DNA of 64,000 nt. It comes from PALSA-1003 sp963741315 (GTDB taxonomy: Bacteria; Pseudomonadota; Gammaproteobacteria; Burkholderiales; Casimicrobiaceae). The stretch spans positions 10,596 through 74,595 of the forward strand of contig CAVUHK010000011.1 of the NCBI GenBank assembly GCA_963741315.1. Direction: 5' to 3'. The translations under genes and the position numbers were made by a program. The notes beneath the pieces were generated by a model. It was not told the origin of the DNA, made no database searches, and was given only the letters and a program-made list of their open reading frames with translations. Below are positions 41,680-50,353 of this stretch, piece after piece. Numbering within the stretch: the first letter of the stretch is position 1; every line of letters starts with the position of its first letter.

Positions 41680-43729
41680 TCACACCTTGATGAATTCCTC
41701 CCTGCCCCCCAGCCAGCGCTCCAGATGCGCCTGCGCGGCGCCCGGCTCGCGGCGCAGCAATTCGTCCGCCGCGATGCGCGCCTGCTCGAGCAGTCCGATG
41801 TCCTGCTCCAGGTCGGCGAAGCGCAGCATGGGTACCCCCGACTGGCGTGCACCCATGAATTCGCCCGGTCCGCGGATGAGCAGGTCCTGGCGCGCGATTT
41901 CGAAGCCGTCGGTGTTCTCGTAGACGACTTTCAGCCGCGCCTTGGCCAGTTCCGACATCGGTTCCTCGAACAGCAGGACACACACGCTTTCCTCCGCGCC
42001 GCGACCCACGCGGCCACGCAACTGGTGCAACTGCGCGAGGCCGAAGCGCTCGGCGTGCTCGATCACCATCATCGATGCATTCGCCACGTCGACACCGACC
42101 TCGATGACGGTGGTGGCGACCAGCACGTTGACATCGCCGCGCACGAACGCGTCCATCACCTGCGCCTTGTCGTTCGGTTTCATGCGCCCGTGCAGCAATC
42201 CGACCTTGAATTCCGGCATCGCCGCGGTGAGTTCAGCGTGCAATGCGACCGCGGTCTGCAGTTCGAGCTTTTCGGATTCCTCGATCAACGGACACACCCA
42301 GTAGACCTGCTGCCCGGCGCCGGCCAACTTGCGCACGCGCTCGACGATCTCGCTGCGACGGCGCTGGCTCACCAGCTTGGTGACCACCGGCGTTCGTCCC
42401 GGCGGCATCTCGTCGATGACCGATACGTCGAGATCGGCGTAGAAGCTCATCGCCAGCGTACGAGGTATCGGCGTCGCGCTCATCATCAACTGGTGCGCGT
42501 CGCCGATGCCCTTCTGGCGCAACGCGAGACGCTGCGCGACGCCGAAACGATGCTGCTCGTCGACGATCGCGAGTCCCAGTTTGGGCATCGTCACCGCGTC
42601 CTGGAACAGCGCGTGGGTGCCGATGGCCAGATGCGCCGCTCCGCTTTGCACTGCCTCGAGCGCCTTGCGTCGCTCCTTCGCCGGCAGGCTCCCGGTGAGC
42701 CACGCGATGCTGATCGGCAGGTCGGACAGCCACGCGGAGAGCTTGCGGTAATGCTGCTCGGCGAGAATTTCGGTCGGCGCCATGAACGCGACCTGGTACC
42801 CGGATTCGATCGCCTGCAGCGCCGCCAGCGCCGCGACGATGGTCTTGCCGCTGCCGACGTCGCCCTGCAGCAGGCGTTGCATCGGCTCGCCGCGCCCGAG
42901 ATCGCGACGGATCTCGGCGATCACTCGCTGCTGCGCGTTGGTCAACGCGAATGGCAGGCGCTCGCGCAACGTTCGCGTGAGCGAAGCGTTGCCCGGCAAC
43001 CTCGGCGCCTTGCGCCGCGCGCGCGCCCGGCGATGCATCTTCAGCGAAAGTTGCTGCGCCAGCAGTTCGTCGAACTTGAGTCGCCTCCACGCCGGATGCG
43101 TGCGCGCGTCGAGCGCCGCCTGTGCGGCGTCGGTGGGCGGTTCGTGCAGGTAATGCACCGCCTGCGCGAAGCCCCACAGTTGCCTCGGCTCGCGCGTCCA
43201 CGGCGGCAGTGTTTCTCCCAGCAAAGCCGGATCGCTCGCCAGTGCGCGATGCACCAGTTTGCGCAACGCGTCCTGCGCCAGACCCGCGGTGGTTGGATAA
43301 ACGGGCGTTAGCCGTTCGGGCAGCGGCGTGCCGGGCGCGATGACATGGAAAGTCGGATGAACCATCTCGAGGCCGAAGTGGCCCTCGCGCACTTCGCCAA
43401 ACGCACGTACGCGCTTGCCCTCGGCGAGCGCCTTCTGCTGGCTGGGATAGAAGTGAAAGAAGCGCAGCACCAGTCTGCGCGTCGCCCTCGGCGAGCAGGC
43501 ATACCAGCTGACGCCGTCCGCGATACTGGATTTCGGTGTTGACCACGGTGCCCTCGACCTGCCACGCCTGACCCGGAGCGAGTGCGCCGAGCGGACACAA
43601 ATGGGTGTGGTCTTCGTAGCGCAACGGCAGGTGCAGGACGAGATCCTGCTCGCGCGCGATGCCGATCCGCGCGAGCTTGTCCTTGATCGTGTTGCCGGCT
43701 TTCGGCGCCGCCGGCTTCTTCGCTACCAC
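41680..43729 (-). CDS. recG: ATP-dependent DNA helicase RecG (one frame break)
   Basis: RecG remodels stalled replication forks. Beyond the wedge domain (YEDHTHLCPLGAL, GRRQLVCLLAEGDAQ) the frame shifts; removing one base at about 43474-43478 joins it to LVLRFFHFYPSQQKALAEG and gives 682 residues. The helicase core shows MQRLLQGDVGSGKTIVA (Walker A), MAPTEILAEQHY, IVDEQHRFGVAQR (Walker B), MSATPIPRTLA, VEVGVDVANASMMVIE and LRGRVGRG. The probable start is GTG 43729, 8 bases after the ridA stop; the exact start is uncertain. Confidence 0.92.
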
Positions 43730-43737
43730 GCCGGCGC

Positions 43738-44178
43738 TTACTGGCCCTTGCTGTCGTCGAAAGGCGCACGGCCGCCGGGCCACGCCTTGTCCGCCACCGG
43801 CTGCAGCACGAGCACGCCTTCGATCTCGACGCGCGCCGCTTTCGGCAACGCCGCGACCTGATACGTCGCGCGCGCCGGATACGGGGCGGCGAAGCTCTTG
43901 GCGAGGATGTCGTTGACGGTGGTGAAGTCGGCCATGTCGGCGAGCAGCAGCGTGATCTTGACGATGTCGTCGAGCGATCCGCCGGCCGCCTTCGCGACCG
44001 CGGTCAGGTTGGCAATGACCTGGCGGGTCTGCGCCTCGACGCCTTCGCGCAAATTACCGGTCGCCGGATCGAGGCCGATCTGCCCCGACAGGTACACCGT
44101 GGCGCCGGCACGCACCGCCTGCGAATACGGGCCGATGGCCGCGGGCGCGTTGGGTGTCTGGATGATGTCCTTGGTCAT
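43738..44178 (-). CDS. ridA: RidA family reactive-intermediate deaminase
   Basis: A 146-residue YjgF/YER057c/UK114 protein. RidA hydrolyses reactive enamine/imine intermediates made by PLP enzymes. It has APAAIGPYSQAVRAG, YLSGQIGLDPATGNL and the substrate-binding Arg in YPARATYQVAALPKAARVEIEGV. The C-terminus is extended by about 15 residues compared with E. coli RidA. It precedes recG with an 8-base gap, a common betaproteobacterial arrangement. Confidence 0.93.
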   Translation of the reverse strand: MTKDIIQTPNAPAAIGPYSQAVRAGATVYLSGQIGLDPATGNLREGVEAQTRQVIANLTAVAKAAGGSLDDIVKITLLLADMADFTTVNDILAKSFAAPYPARATYQVAALPKAARVEIEGVLVLQPVADKAWPGGRAPFDDSKGQ

Positions 44179-44261
44179 GCCATGTCTTTTCGTTCAGGAG
44201 AGGGAATCTAGCACGCCACGGTTGTGAACTGCCTGCTGTGTACGTGGGCGCCCGGTCCGGC

Positions 44262-44267
44262 TATAAT
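44262..44267 (+). promoter_or_regulatory. -10 box of the tRNA-Ala gene
   Basis: A perfect TATAAT lies 12 bases before the tRNA 5' end. No strong -35 hexamer is visible at the expected distance. Confidence 0.6.
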
Positions 44268-44279
44268 CCTGCCCCTTGT

Positions 44280-44355
<76 letters not shown>

Positions 44356-44363
44356 GTTACAAC

Positions 44364-44389
44364 AAGGGCTTGCGACCATGCAAGCCCTT
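44364..44389 (+). terminator. Hairpin terminator after tRNA-Ala
   Basis: AAGGGCTTGC and GCAAGCCCTT form a perfect 10-bp stem with loop GACCAT, starting 9 bases after the tRNA CCA. The following bases (GGCATTTCC) contain only a short T-run, so it is a weak but plausible intrinsic terminator or processing hairpin. Confidence 0.65.
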
Positions 44390-44450
44390 GGCATTTCCAG
44401 TCGGGTAACTGCGGCGTCGATGTGGCGCCCCTTTCTGGCGGCTCGCGCAG

Positions 44451-45224
44451 ATGACTCCCCTGACACGCAATGTGGTCGCGATAATTGCGGTGTTTCTCGC
44501 AATTGCCACCACCCAACCGCGAGCAAGTGCGGGCGAGCTTCCGCACAGCGCGAAGGGATTGCAGGCAGAGATTCAGATCGGTCTGTGTGCCCCTACCGAA
44601 ACGATCTGGCAGGCGCTGCATCTGCGGCCACACGGCGCTCCAATCAAGGTCTGGCAATTCGATGATGCCGCACTGACCCTGTTTGAGCGCGGCTTACGGT
44701 TGCGCCTTCGGGTGGCGGCTGATGGCCGGTCCGTATTGACGCTCAAGGCGGCCAACCACGATTGCGCACAACTTGACGCCGGACTGGTGCCAACTGGCGA
44801 GGGCAAGTGCGAATACGATGTCTACGGCAAGAACATGGCCGGTGCCGTGTCGCTCAATAATGAGTTGGGTGCAAAGAGAACCGATGACTTGCTTGCCGGT
44901 CGTGTAACGCTGGCGCAGGTACTTAGCCCGTCGCAGGTCAGATTCTTGCGCGAAGTCGCCGCGGCGTGGCCATTGCCTGCCGATATTCGAAAGCTCGGTC
45001 CGATGAAGGTCGAGATATACCGCGCCAAGGGTACGGTCGGCGACATCGACATCACGCAACTTCCCGACGGCGAGCAGTTCGTGGAAATATCGCGCAAAGT
45101 GCCTCGGGAGGACGCCTCGCAGGCCATGGGAACGATGAAAGCCGATCTGTCGCGAGCCGGTATCGAGCTGTGCGCTGAACAATCATCGCAGGCCGCTAAC
45201 AAGCTCCGAGCCCTATTGCGTTAA
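44451..45224 (+). CDS. Exported protein with CYTH-like features
   Basis: A 257-residue protein with a signal peptide (VVAIIAVFLAIATTQPRASAG). The mature part resembles the CYTH/triphosphate-tunnel fold: KVWQFDDAALTLFERGLRLRLRV and SVLTLKA match the typical FD-x-L-x4-G-LR-R and LTLK patterns, followed by EYDVYGK and a late VEISRKVPREDASQAM. The usual N-terminal E-x-E-x-K metal motif is replaced (AEIQIG), so classic triphosphatase activity is doubtful. Four cysteines may form disulfides. It stands alone downstream of the tRNA, convergent with the peptidase gene. Confidence 0.65.
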   Translation: MTPLTRNVVAIIAVFLAIATTQPRASAGELPHSAKGLQAEIQIGLCAPTETIWQALHLRPHGAPIKVWQFDDAALTLFERGLRLRLRVAADGRSVLTLKAANHDCAQLDAGLVPTGEGKCEYDVYGKNMAGAVSLNNELGAKRTDDLLAGRVTLAQVLSPSQVRFLREVAAAWPLPADIRKLGPMKVEIYRAKGTVGDIDITQLPDGEQFVEISRKVPREDASQAMGTMKADLSRAGIELCAEQSSQAANKLRALLR

Positions 45225-45246
45225 CGACAGCCGCACGAATGGCGAA

Positions 45247-47352
45247 CTAACACAAGCGCTGCCACAGGAAAGCATAGACCAGTGCATTCATGTGAGCTTG
45301 CTGTGCGTTGGTCGCAGCGCCGCCGTGCCCGCCCTCGATATTCTCGTAGTACAGGACATCGTGCCCGGCATCGAGCATGCGAGCCGCCATCTTGCGCGCG
45401 TGGCCGGGATGCACGCGATCATCGCGCGTCGAGGTCGTGAACAGCGTGGGCGGGTACCTGACGCCGGCCTTCAGGTTGTGATACGGCGAGAACGTCCTGA
45501 TGAACGCCCATTCCTCCGGATCGTCGGGATTGCCGTACTCGCCCACCCAGGCCGCACCCGCCAGCAGCAGGTGATACCGTCGCATGTCGAGCACCGGAAC
45601 CTGGCATACGATCGCACCGAACAGATCGGGGCGCAGGGTGAGCATGTTGCCCATCAGGAGACCGCCGTTGCTGCCGCCCCTTGCCCCTAAGTGCGCTGGT
45701 TTGGTAATCCCGCGCCGAACGAGATCCTCGGCCACGGCAATGAAGTCCTCATAGGCCCTGCCACGATTGGCCTTGAGCGCAGCCTGGTGCCACTGTGGCC
45801 CGAATTCGCCGCCGCCTCGGATGTTGGCGACGACATAGACGCCGCCCTGTTCAAGCCAGGCCGCGCCGATGATGCCGCTGTATTCGGGAAGCTTGGCAAT
45901 TTCGAAGCCGCCGTAGCCGTAGAGCAGGGTCGGACGCTTTCCATCGTGCGCGATGTTCGCGCGCGCGACCTGGAAGTAGGGAATCCTCGTTCCATCCTTC
46001 GACGCGGTCTCATGCTGACTGACCTCAAGCCCACTGGCGTCGAACAGATCCGGCAGTTGCTTGAGCTTTTCCGGCGCGCCACCCCCGGCAACCCCCAATA
46101 GGAGACTGGTCGGATTCAAGAAACCCGTGACGGTCATGAAATAGTCGTCCGACGCGTCGCCGTCCACTGCGTTCACGATCACGGTGCCGAATTCCGGTGT
46201 GCCCGGCAGCGGCGCGCGCGTCCATCGCCCATCCTTGCGCGCGACGACGTACACGCGGCTGCGAACGTTGTCGAGCACGTTCACGAGGATGTGGTTCATG
46301 GTGGGACTGAAACCTGCGAGCGATGTTCGGTCCGTGGGTTCGAAGAGAATGGCCAGGTCCCGCGAGCCGTTGATGAAACTCTCGAAGTCGGCGCAGACGA
46401 GCGCGCCCGCGGGATAGGTCCGGCCGTCGACGCTCCAGTCGTCGCGAAGCACGAGCAACAACAAGTTGCGATGAACCGACGCGACCGCGCTGTCCGGCTT
46501 GTCGATCCTGATCAGCCGGCCATCGCGACGGAGGAACAGCTCGTTGGTGTAGAAGGTGGAGAGGCGCCAGACAAAATCGCGCTCGAATCCCTTGGCGTGG
46601 TCGCGCCAGGCGAGGACCCCGATGTCCTCGTGATTGCCTTCGTAGATGGTTTCGGATTCTCGGAGCGGCGTGCCTCGCTTCCATACCCTGGCCACGCGCG
46701 GGTAACCCGATGCCGTAAGCGAACCTGGACCAAAGTCCGTCCCGACGTAGAGCGTGTCAAGGTCCAGCCACCGCGCTGAACTCTTGCCCTCCGGAAGCGA
46801 AAAGCCGTTATCGACGAAGGCCTTTCTCTCCAGGTCGAACTCGCGTGTGACACTCGCATCGGCGCCTCCGCGCGAAAGCGCTACCAGGCAACGCGCGCAT
46901 TCCGGCTCGAGGAATTCCGCGGTCTCCCACACCCAGTTCTCGTTCTCCGCCGCACCCAACGCGTCGAGGTCGATCACGGTCTCCCAAGCGGGCAAGGCCT
47001 TTCGGTATTCCTCGAGCGAGGTGCGCCGCCAGAGACCACGCGGGTTCTTCGCGTCCTTCCAGAAGTTGTAGTACCAGCGTCCACGCTTTTCGACGTCGGG
47101 GATGCGAGCGTCGGAGTCGAGGATGTCGAGGAGGCGCTGCTCGAGCTGCGCAAAGTCGCGCGTCTGCAGCGCCGTGGCGCTCTCGGCGTTGCGGGCGCGC
47201 ACCCATGCCAAAGGCTTCGCGCCGGCGACATCTTCGAGCCATAGGTAGGAATCCTCGATGGTCGGCGACTTGATTTCTTCGCCCACCGTCGCATCCGACG
47301 TCTTCATGGCCAGCACCCGCGCAAGTTCATGCCTGCATCCAAGTGTGCGCAT
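45247..47352 (-). CDS. Prolyl oligopeptidase family serine peptidase (S9A)
   Basis: A 701-residue cytoplasmic-type peptidase with an N-terminal beta-propeller (YLWLEDVAGAKPLAWVRARN, typical of S9A) and a C-terminal alpha/beta hydrolase domain: IRGGGEFGPQWHQAALK, nucleophile Ser in ARGGSNGGLLMGN, Asp in TSTRDDRVHPGHARKMA, His in EGGHGGAA. It cleaves short peptides after proline. The start may be ATG 47352 (GGGA 8 bases upstream) or ATG 47307 (MKTSDATVG); both keep the full domain. No signal peptide is visible. Confidence 0.92.
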   Translation of the reverse strand: MRTLGCRHELARVLAMKTSDATVGEEIKSPTIEDSYLWLEDVAGAKPLAWVRARNAESATALQTRDFAQLEQRLLDILDSDARIPDVEKRGRWYYNFWKDAKNPRGLWRRTSLEEYRKALPAWETVIDLDALGAAENENWVWETAEFLEPECARCLVALSRGGADASVTREFDLERKAFVDNGFSLPEGKSSARWLDLDTLYVGTDFGPGSLTASGYPRVARVWKRGTPLRESETIYEGNHEDIGVLAWRDHAKGFERDFVWRLSTFYTNELFLRRDGRLIRIDKPDSAVASVHRNLLLLVLRDDWSVDGRTYPAGALVCADFESFINGSRDLAILFEPTDRTSLAGFSPTMNHILVNVLDNVRSRVYVVARKDGRWTRAPLPGTPEFGTVIVNAVDGDASDDYFMTVTGFLNPTSLLLGVAGGGAPEKLKQLPDLFDASGLEVSQHETASKDGTRIPYFQVARANIAHDGKRPTLLYGYGGFEIAKLPEYSGIIGAAWLEQGGVYVVANIRGGGEFGPQWHQAALKANRGRAYEDFIAVAEDLVRRGITKPAHLGARGGSNGGLLMGNMLTLRPDLFGAIVCQVPVLDMRRYHLLLAGAAWVGEYGNPDDPEEWAFIRTFSPYHNLKAGVRYPPTLFTTSTRDDRVHPGHARKMAARMLDAGHDVLYYENIEGGHGGAATNAQQAHMNALVYAFLWQRLC

Positions 47353-47453
47353 TGCGCGATCCCATGATCATAGCTCGAAGCCGACGATCAGCCTGCTAGA
47401 ATCGGTGTCGCTAGCATCGCATCGCGCCTTCGGCATCGACACGGAGAAACATC

Positions 47454-48404
47454 ATGGCCGACAAAAGAATCATTGCAGTGACGGGCGCGACAGGTGCGCA
47501 GGGCGGCGGCCTCGTTCGCGCCATTCTCGCCGATCCCGCCGGCGGCTTCGCCGTCCGCGCGATCACGCGCGATGCCAACTCCGACAAGGCGAGAGCGCTG
47601 GCGCAGGCAGGTGCGGAAGTCGTTGCCGCCGACATCGACAACGAGGCGAGCCTTGCCTTGGCCCTCGAGGGTGCGCATGGCGCGTACTTCGTGACCTTCT
47701 TCTGGGCGCACTTCTCGCCGGAAAAGGAAATCGCCGAAGCCGGGAACATGGCGCGCGCGGCGAAGAAGGCCGGCGTGAAGCACGCGATCTGGTCGACGCT
47801 GGAGGACACGCGACAATGGATTCCGCTCTCGGACAACCGGATGCCGACGCTCATGGGCAAGTACAAGGTCCCACACTTCGACGCCAAGGGCGAATCGAAC
47901 CGGTTCTTCGCCGAGGCCGGCGTGCCGACCACCTTCCTGCTGACGTCCTTCTACTGGGACAACCTGATCTACTTCGGGATGGGCCCGAAAAAGGGGCCGG
48001 ACGGCACGCTGCTGCTCACCATGCCGATGGCCGACAAGCCGCTGTCGGGAATGGCCGCCGAGGACATCGGCCGCTGTGCCTACGGCGTCTTCAAGCGCGG
48101 GCCGGAATACATCGGCAAGACGGTGGGCATCGCGGGCGATCACCTGACCGGAACGCAGATGGCGGCGTCGCTGACGCGCGCGCTCGGAGTGCCGGTCCGC
48201 TACAACGCGGTGACGCCGAGCACGTACCGCAGCTTCGGATTTCCCGGCGCCGACGATCTGGGCAACATGTTCCAGTTCTACGCTGAGTTCGCCGACTATT
48301 TCGTCGGCGCGCGAAGCCTGGCGGTCGCGCGTTCGCTCAACCCGGCGCTGCAATCGTTCGATACCTGGCTTGCTGCCAACGCGAGTCGGATCCCGCTCGA
48401 GTAA
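47454..48404 (+). CDS. NmrA-like NAD(P)-binding protein
   Basis: A 316-residue atypical SDR: nucleotide motif VTGATGAQGGGLVRAIL, NADP-type Arg in VRAITRDANSDKA, and a substrate-binding C-terminal half (KYKVPHFDAKGESNRFFAEAGVPTTFLLTSFYWDN). NmrA/HSCARG proteins sense NADP(H) redox state or act as quinone or sugar reductases. No catalytic Tyr-Lys pair is evident, favouring a sensor or atypical reductase. It stands alone, divergent from the peptidase gene. Confidence 0.85.
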   Translation: MADKRIIAVTGATGAQGGGLVRAILADPAGGFAVRAITRDANSDKARALAQAGAEVVAADIDNEASLALALEGAHGAYFVTFFWAHFSPEKEIAEAGNMARAAKKAGVKHAIWSTLEDTRQWIPLSDNRMPTLMGKYKVPHFDAKGESNRFFAEAGVPTTFLLTSFYWDNLIYFGMGPKKGPDGTLLLTMPMADKPLSGMAAEDIGRCAYGVFKRGPEYIGKTVGIAGDHLTGTQMAASLTRALGVPVRYNAVTPSTYRSFGFPGADDLGNMFQFYAEFADYFVGARSLAVARSLNPALQSFDTWLAANASRIPLE

Positions 48405-48431
48405 TGCGCCAGGCAGCGGCGCGAGCGCCGC

Positions 48432-49277
48432 TCAACGACCGCCGACGGGTGTCTCCAGTACCGCGACGTTGCCTCCGTCGGCGACGACCATGACACTGTA
48501 GCGCTGCTGCTTGGCGTCGACGAGTTCGTAGAGGTTGGCGGCGCCCACGGCTTTGCTCGGCAGATTGACCTTCGAGTCGAAACAGATCGACCCGTCGTAG
48601 GTTATGGCCTTCACGGTGTAGCCATAGTCGCGTTGGCGGTCGGCCGAGTGAATGCCGGCGCTCGATATCTGCAGGCGATCGCTGATGACGCCGCCATCGC
48701 GCATGATCGCCAACTTGGTGACGACATCGCCCGGCAATTGCGCGGCAGTGAGCGCGGCCGTCAGGTTGCCCGTATAGGGATGTTGACGAGGCCCGCCCCA
48801 TACGCAACCGCGGCGCAGCTCCATCTGGGATCCGCCGGCAAGACGGCGCGGGTCATCGGCATCGAGGGGCCTGCCGGGGAACGAATCTCCACCCTCCTCG
48901 GGCACCGGCACCGGCTGCGCGACTTCGGCGCTCGACTGCAGCGGCGATACCCGGTCGGAGTCCATGAAGGTCAGCCACAACCCGGCAAGCACCAGCAGCG
49001 CCAAGGTGCCGGCGCCGATCCACCCCAGCCGTACGAGCAAAGCGTCCGACCAGACCGAACCCGGTGCGCGCGGTTGCCTGCGCAAGCCTTTCCATCCGCA
49101 TTCGTCGGACCGACAACGATACCGGCGAACGCTACACAGGACACTGAGCAGCCGGTCAGGCCAATGGCGATGGACCTTGCGTACCGTCCCGTGGCAACGG
49201 GGGCACGCTGGCGCGCTGGCTACGCGAGTTTCGCGTTCCGGATAGCCACTTCTACCATCAAGAATGCCGGTTTTCAT
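48432..49277 (-). CDS. Zinc-ribbon membrane protein with periplasmic domain
   Basis: A 281-residue protein. The first 70 residues hold a zinc-ribbon (CPRCHGTVRKV and CRSDECGWKGLRRQ). One transmembrane helix (IGAGTLALLVLAGLWLTF, about 85-105) leads to a linker and a C-terminal domain of unknown family (LTAALTAAQLPGDVVTKL, ending NVAVLETPVGGR). The layout suggests a cytoplasmic metal-binding head and an outside domain. No name can be given. It is convergent with the NmrA-like gene. Confidence 0.65.
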   Translation of the reverse strand: MKTGILDGRSGYPERETRVASAPACPRCHGTVRKVHRHWPDRLLSVLCSVRRYRCRSDECGWKGLRRQPRAPGSVWSDALLVRLGWIGAGTLALLVLAGLWLTFMDSDRVSPLQSSAEVAQPVPVPEEGGDSFPGRPLDADDPRRLAGGSQMELRRGCVWGGPRQHPYTGNLTAALTAAQLPGDVVTKLAIMRDGGVISDRLQISSAGIHSADRQRDYGYTVKAITYDGSICFDSKVNLPSKAVGAANLYELVDAKQQRYSVMVVADGGNVAVLETPVGGR

Positions 49278-49429
49278 GAGCTGACGACGCTTCGGTTGCG
49301 GGCTAACGGTCGGCCCGAAATCCGGGGCCCTGGGCCGCTAACCTGCGTCCCCCGCGAACTCTTGGACCGTATAGCGTACACCATGTGCTATACATTTGTC
49401 TTGCGGTGCAGCATGGGCCGAACCGTCTG

Positions 49430-50245
49430 TTACGCCGGCGCGTGCCACCCCGCATCCGCCCAAAGTTCGCCGCTGACCGCGGAATTGGTGAGCATGAAGC
49501 AAATGGCGTCGGCGATTTCCTCCGGGCGGATCAGCCGACCCAGCTGCGTGAATGGCAGGATGTGCTTGGCGATGTATTCGTCGCCCATCGCGCGCACCAT
49601 CGGCGTGTCGGTGAAGCCCGGGTGGATCAGACCGCACCGCACTCCGTAGAAAATGGCTTCCTTCATGATTGTTGCGGCGGCCCCCTCGAGACCGGCCTTG
49701 GTACTGGCATAGGAGATCTGCCCGCGGTTGCCCTGCGACGAAACCGAGCCGATGAACACGATGGCGCCCTGCATCCCCTCGGTGGGCTCCCAGCGCTTGA
49801 GTCCGGCGGCGGCGCGATGCTCGGCGATGCGTCCGATCATCTCCAGCGCCCAGTAGACGGGTGCCACGAGGTTGACGTCGAGCACCTGCTTGAAGCGGTC
49901 GAGCGGATAGATACGTGCCTTGCCCGTCAACTTGTCGACACGCACGGCGAGGTCGTCGCGTGTGATGCCGGCAGCCGGCACGCACATCGAGACCATGCCA
50001 AATTGATCGCTGATCGAATCGAAGACCGACGCACAAAACGCCGCGTCGGTCACGTCGCCACGGTACGCATAGGCGACCCTGCGCCCGGCCTCGGCATTGA
50101 CCCCGGCAGCGACACCTTCGATGTTCTCGCCCATATCGACAAGCGCCAGCGCGCGCACATTGCGGCGGGCCAGTTCGACGGCAACCGCGCGGCCGATGCC
50201 GCTGGCGGCGCCGGTGATGGCCGCGACTTTTCCTGCGATTTCCAT
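49430..50245 (-). CDS. SDR-family oxidoreductase
   Basis: A 271-residue short-chain dehydrogenase: TGAASGIGRAVAVELARR, acidic VDMGEN after strand 2 (NAD preference), Ser in FIGSVSSQGN, Y-x3-K in ISYASTKAGLEGAAATIMKEA, and a late PFTQLGRLIRPEEIADAICFML. A 20-residue insertion around KLTGKARIYPLDRFK is unusual for classical SDRs. The substrate is unknown. It lies 108 bases after aceE on the same strand. ATG 50245. Confidence 0.85.
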   Translation of the reverse strand: MEIAGKVAAITGAASGIGRAVAVELARRNVRALALVDMGENIEGVAAGVNAEAGRRVAYAYRGDVTDAAFCASVFDSISDQFGMVSMCVPAAGITRDDLAVRVDKLTGKARIYPLDRFKQVLDVNLVAPVYWALEMIGRIAEHRAAAGLKRWEPTEGMQGAIVFIGSVSSQGNRGQISYASTKAGLEGAAATIMKEAIFYGVRCGLIHPGFTDTPMVRAMGDEYIAKHILPFTQLGRLIRPEEIADAICFMLTNSAVSGELWADAGWHAPA

Positions 50246-50353
50246 TGTTTCTCCTGAACGATGCTGCAGCGCAGCATTGTAACCAACTTGCCAGGAGATG
50301 TCAGGGGAAATCTGGCCGCGGGAGATTGGCGTCAGGTCGCGTTGCCCTGATCG

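Noticed and set aside
46725..46742. A 16-base match to the core of the 31-bp dyad element
   Set aside because: It lies inside the prolyl oligopeptidase gene, where it encodes TDFGPGS, a conserved-looking stretch. The flanks do not match the element, so it is probably chance or coding constraint.
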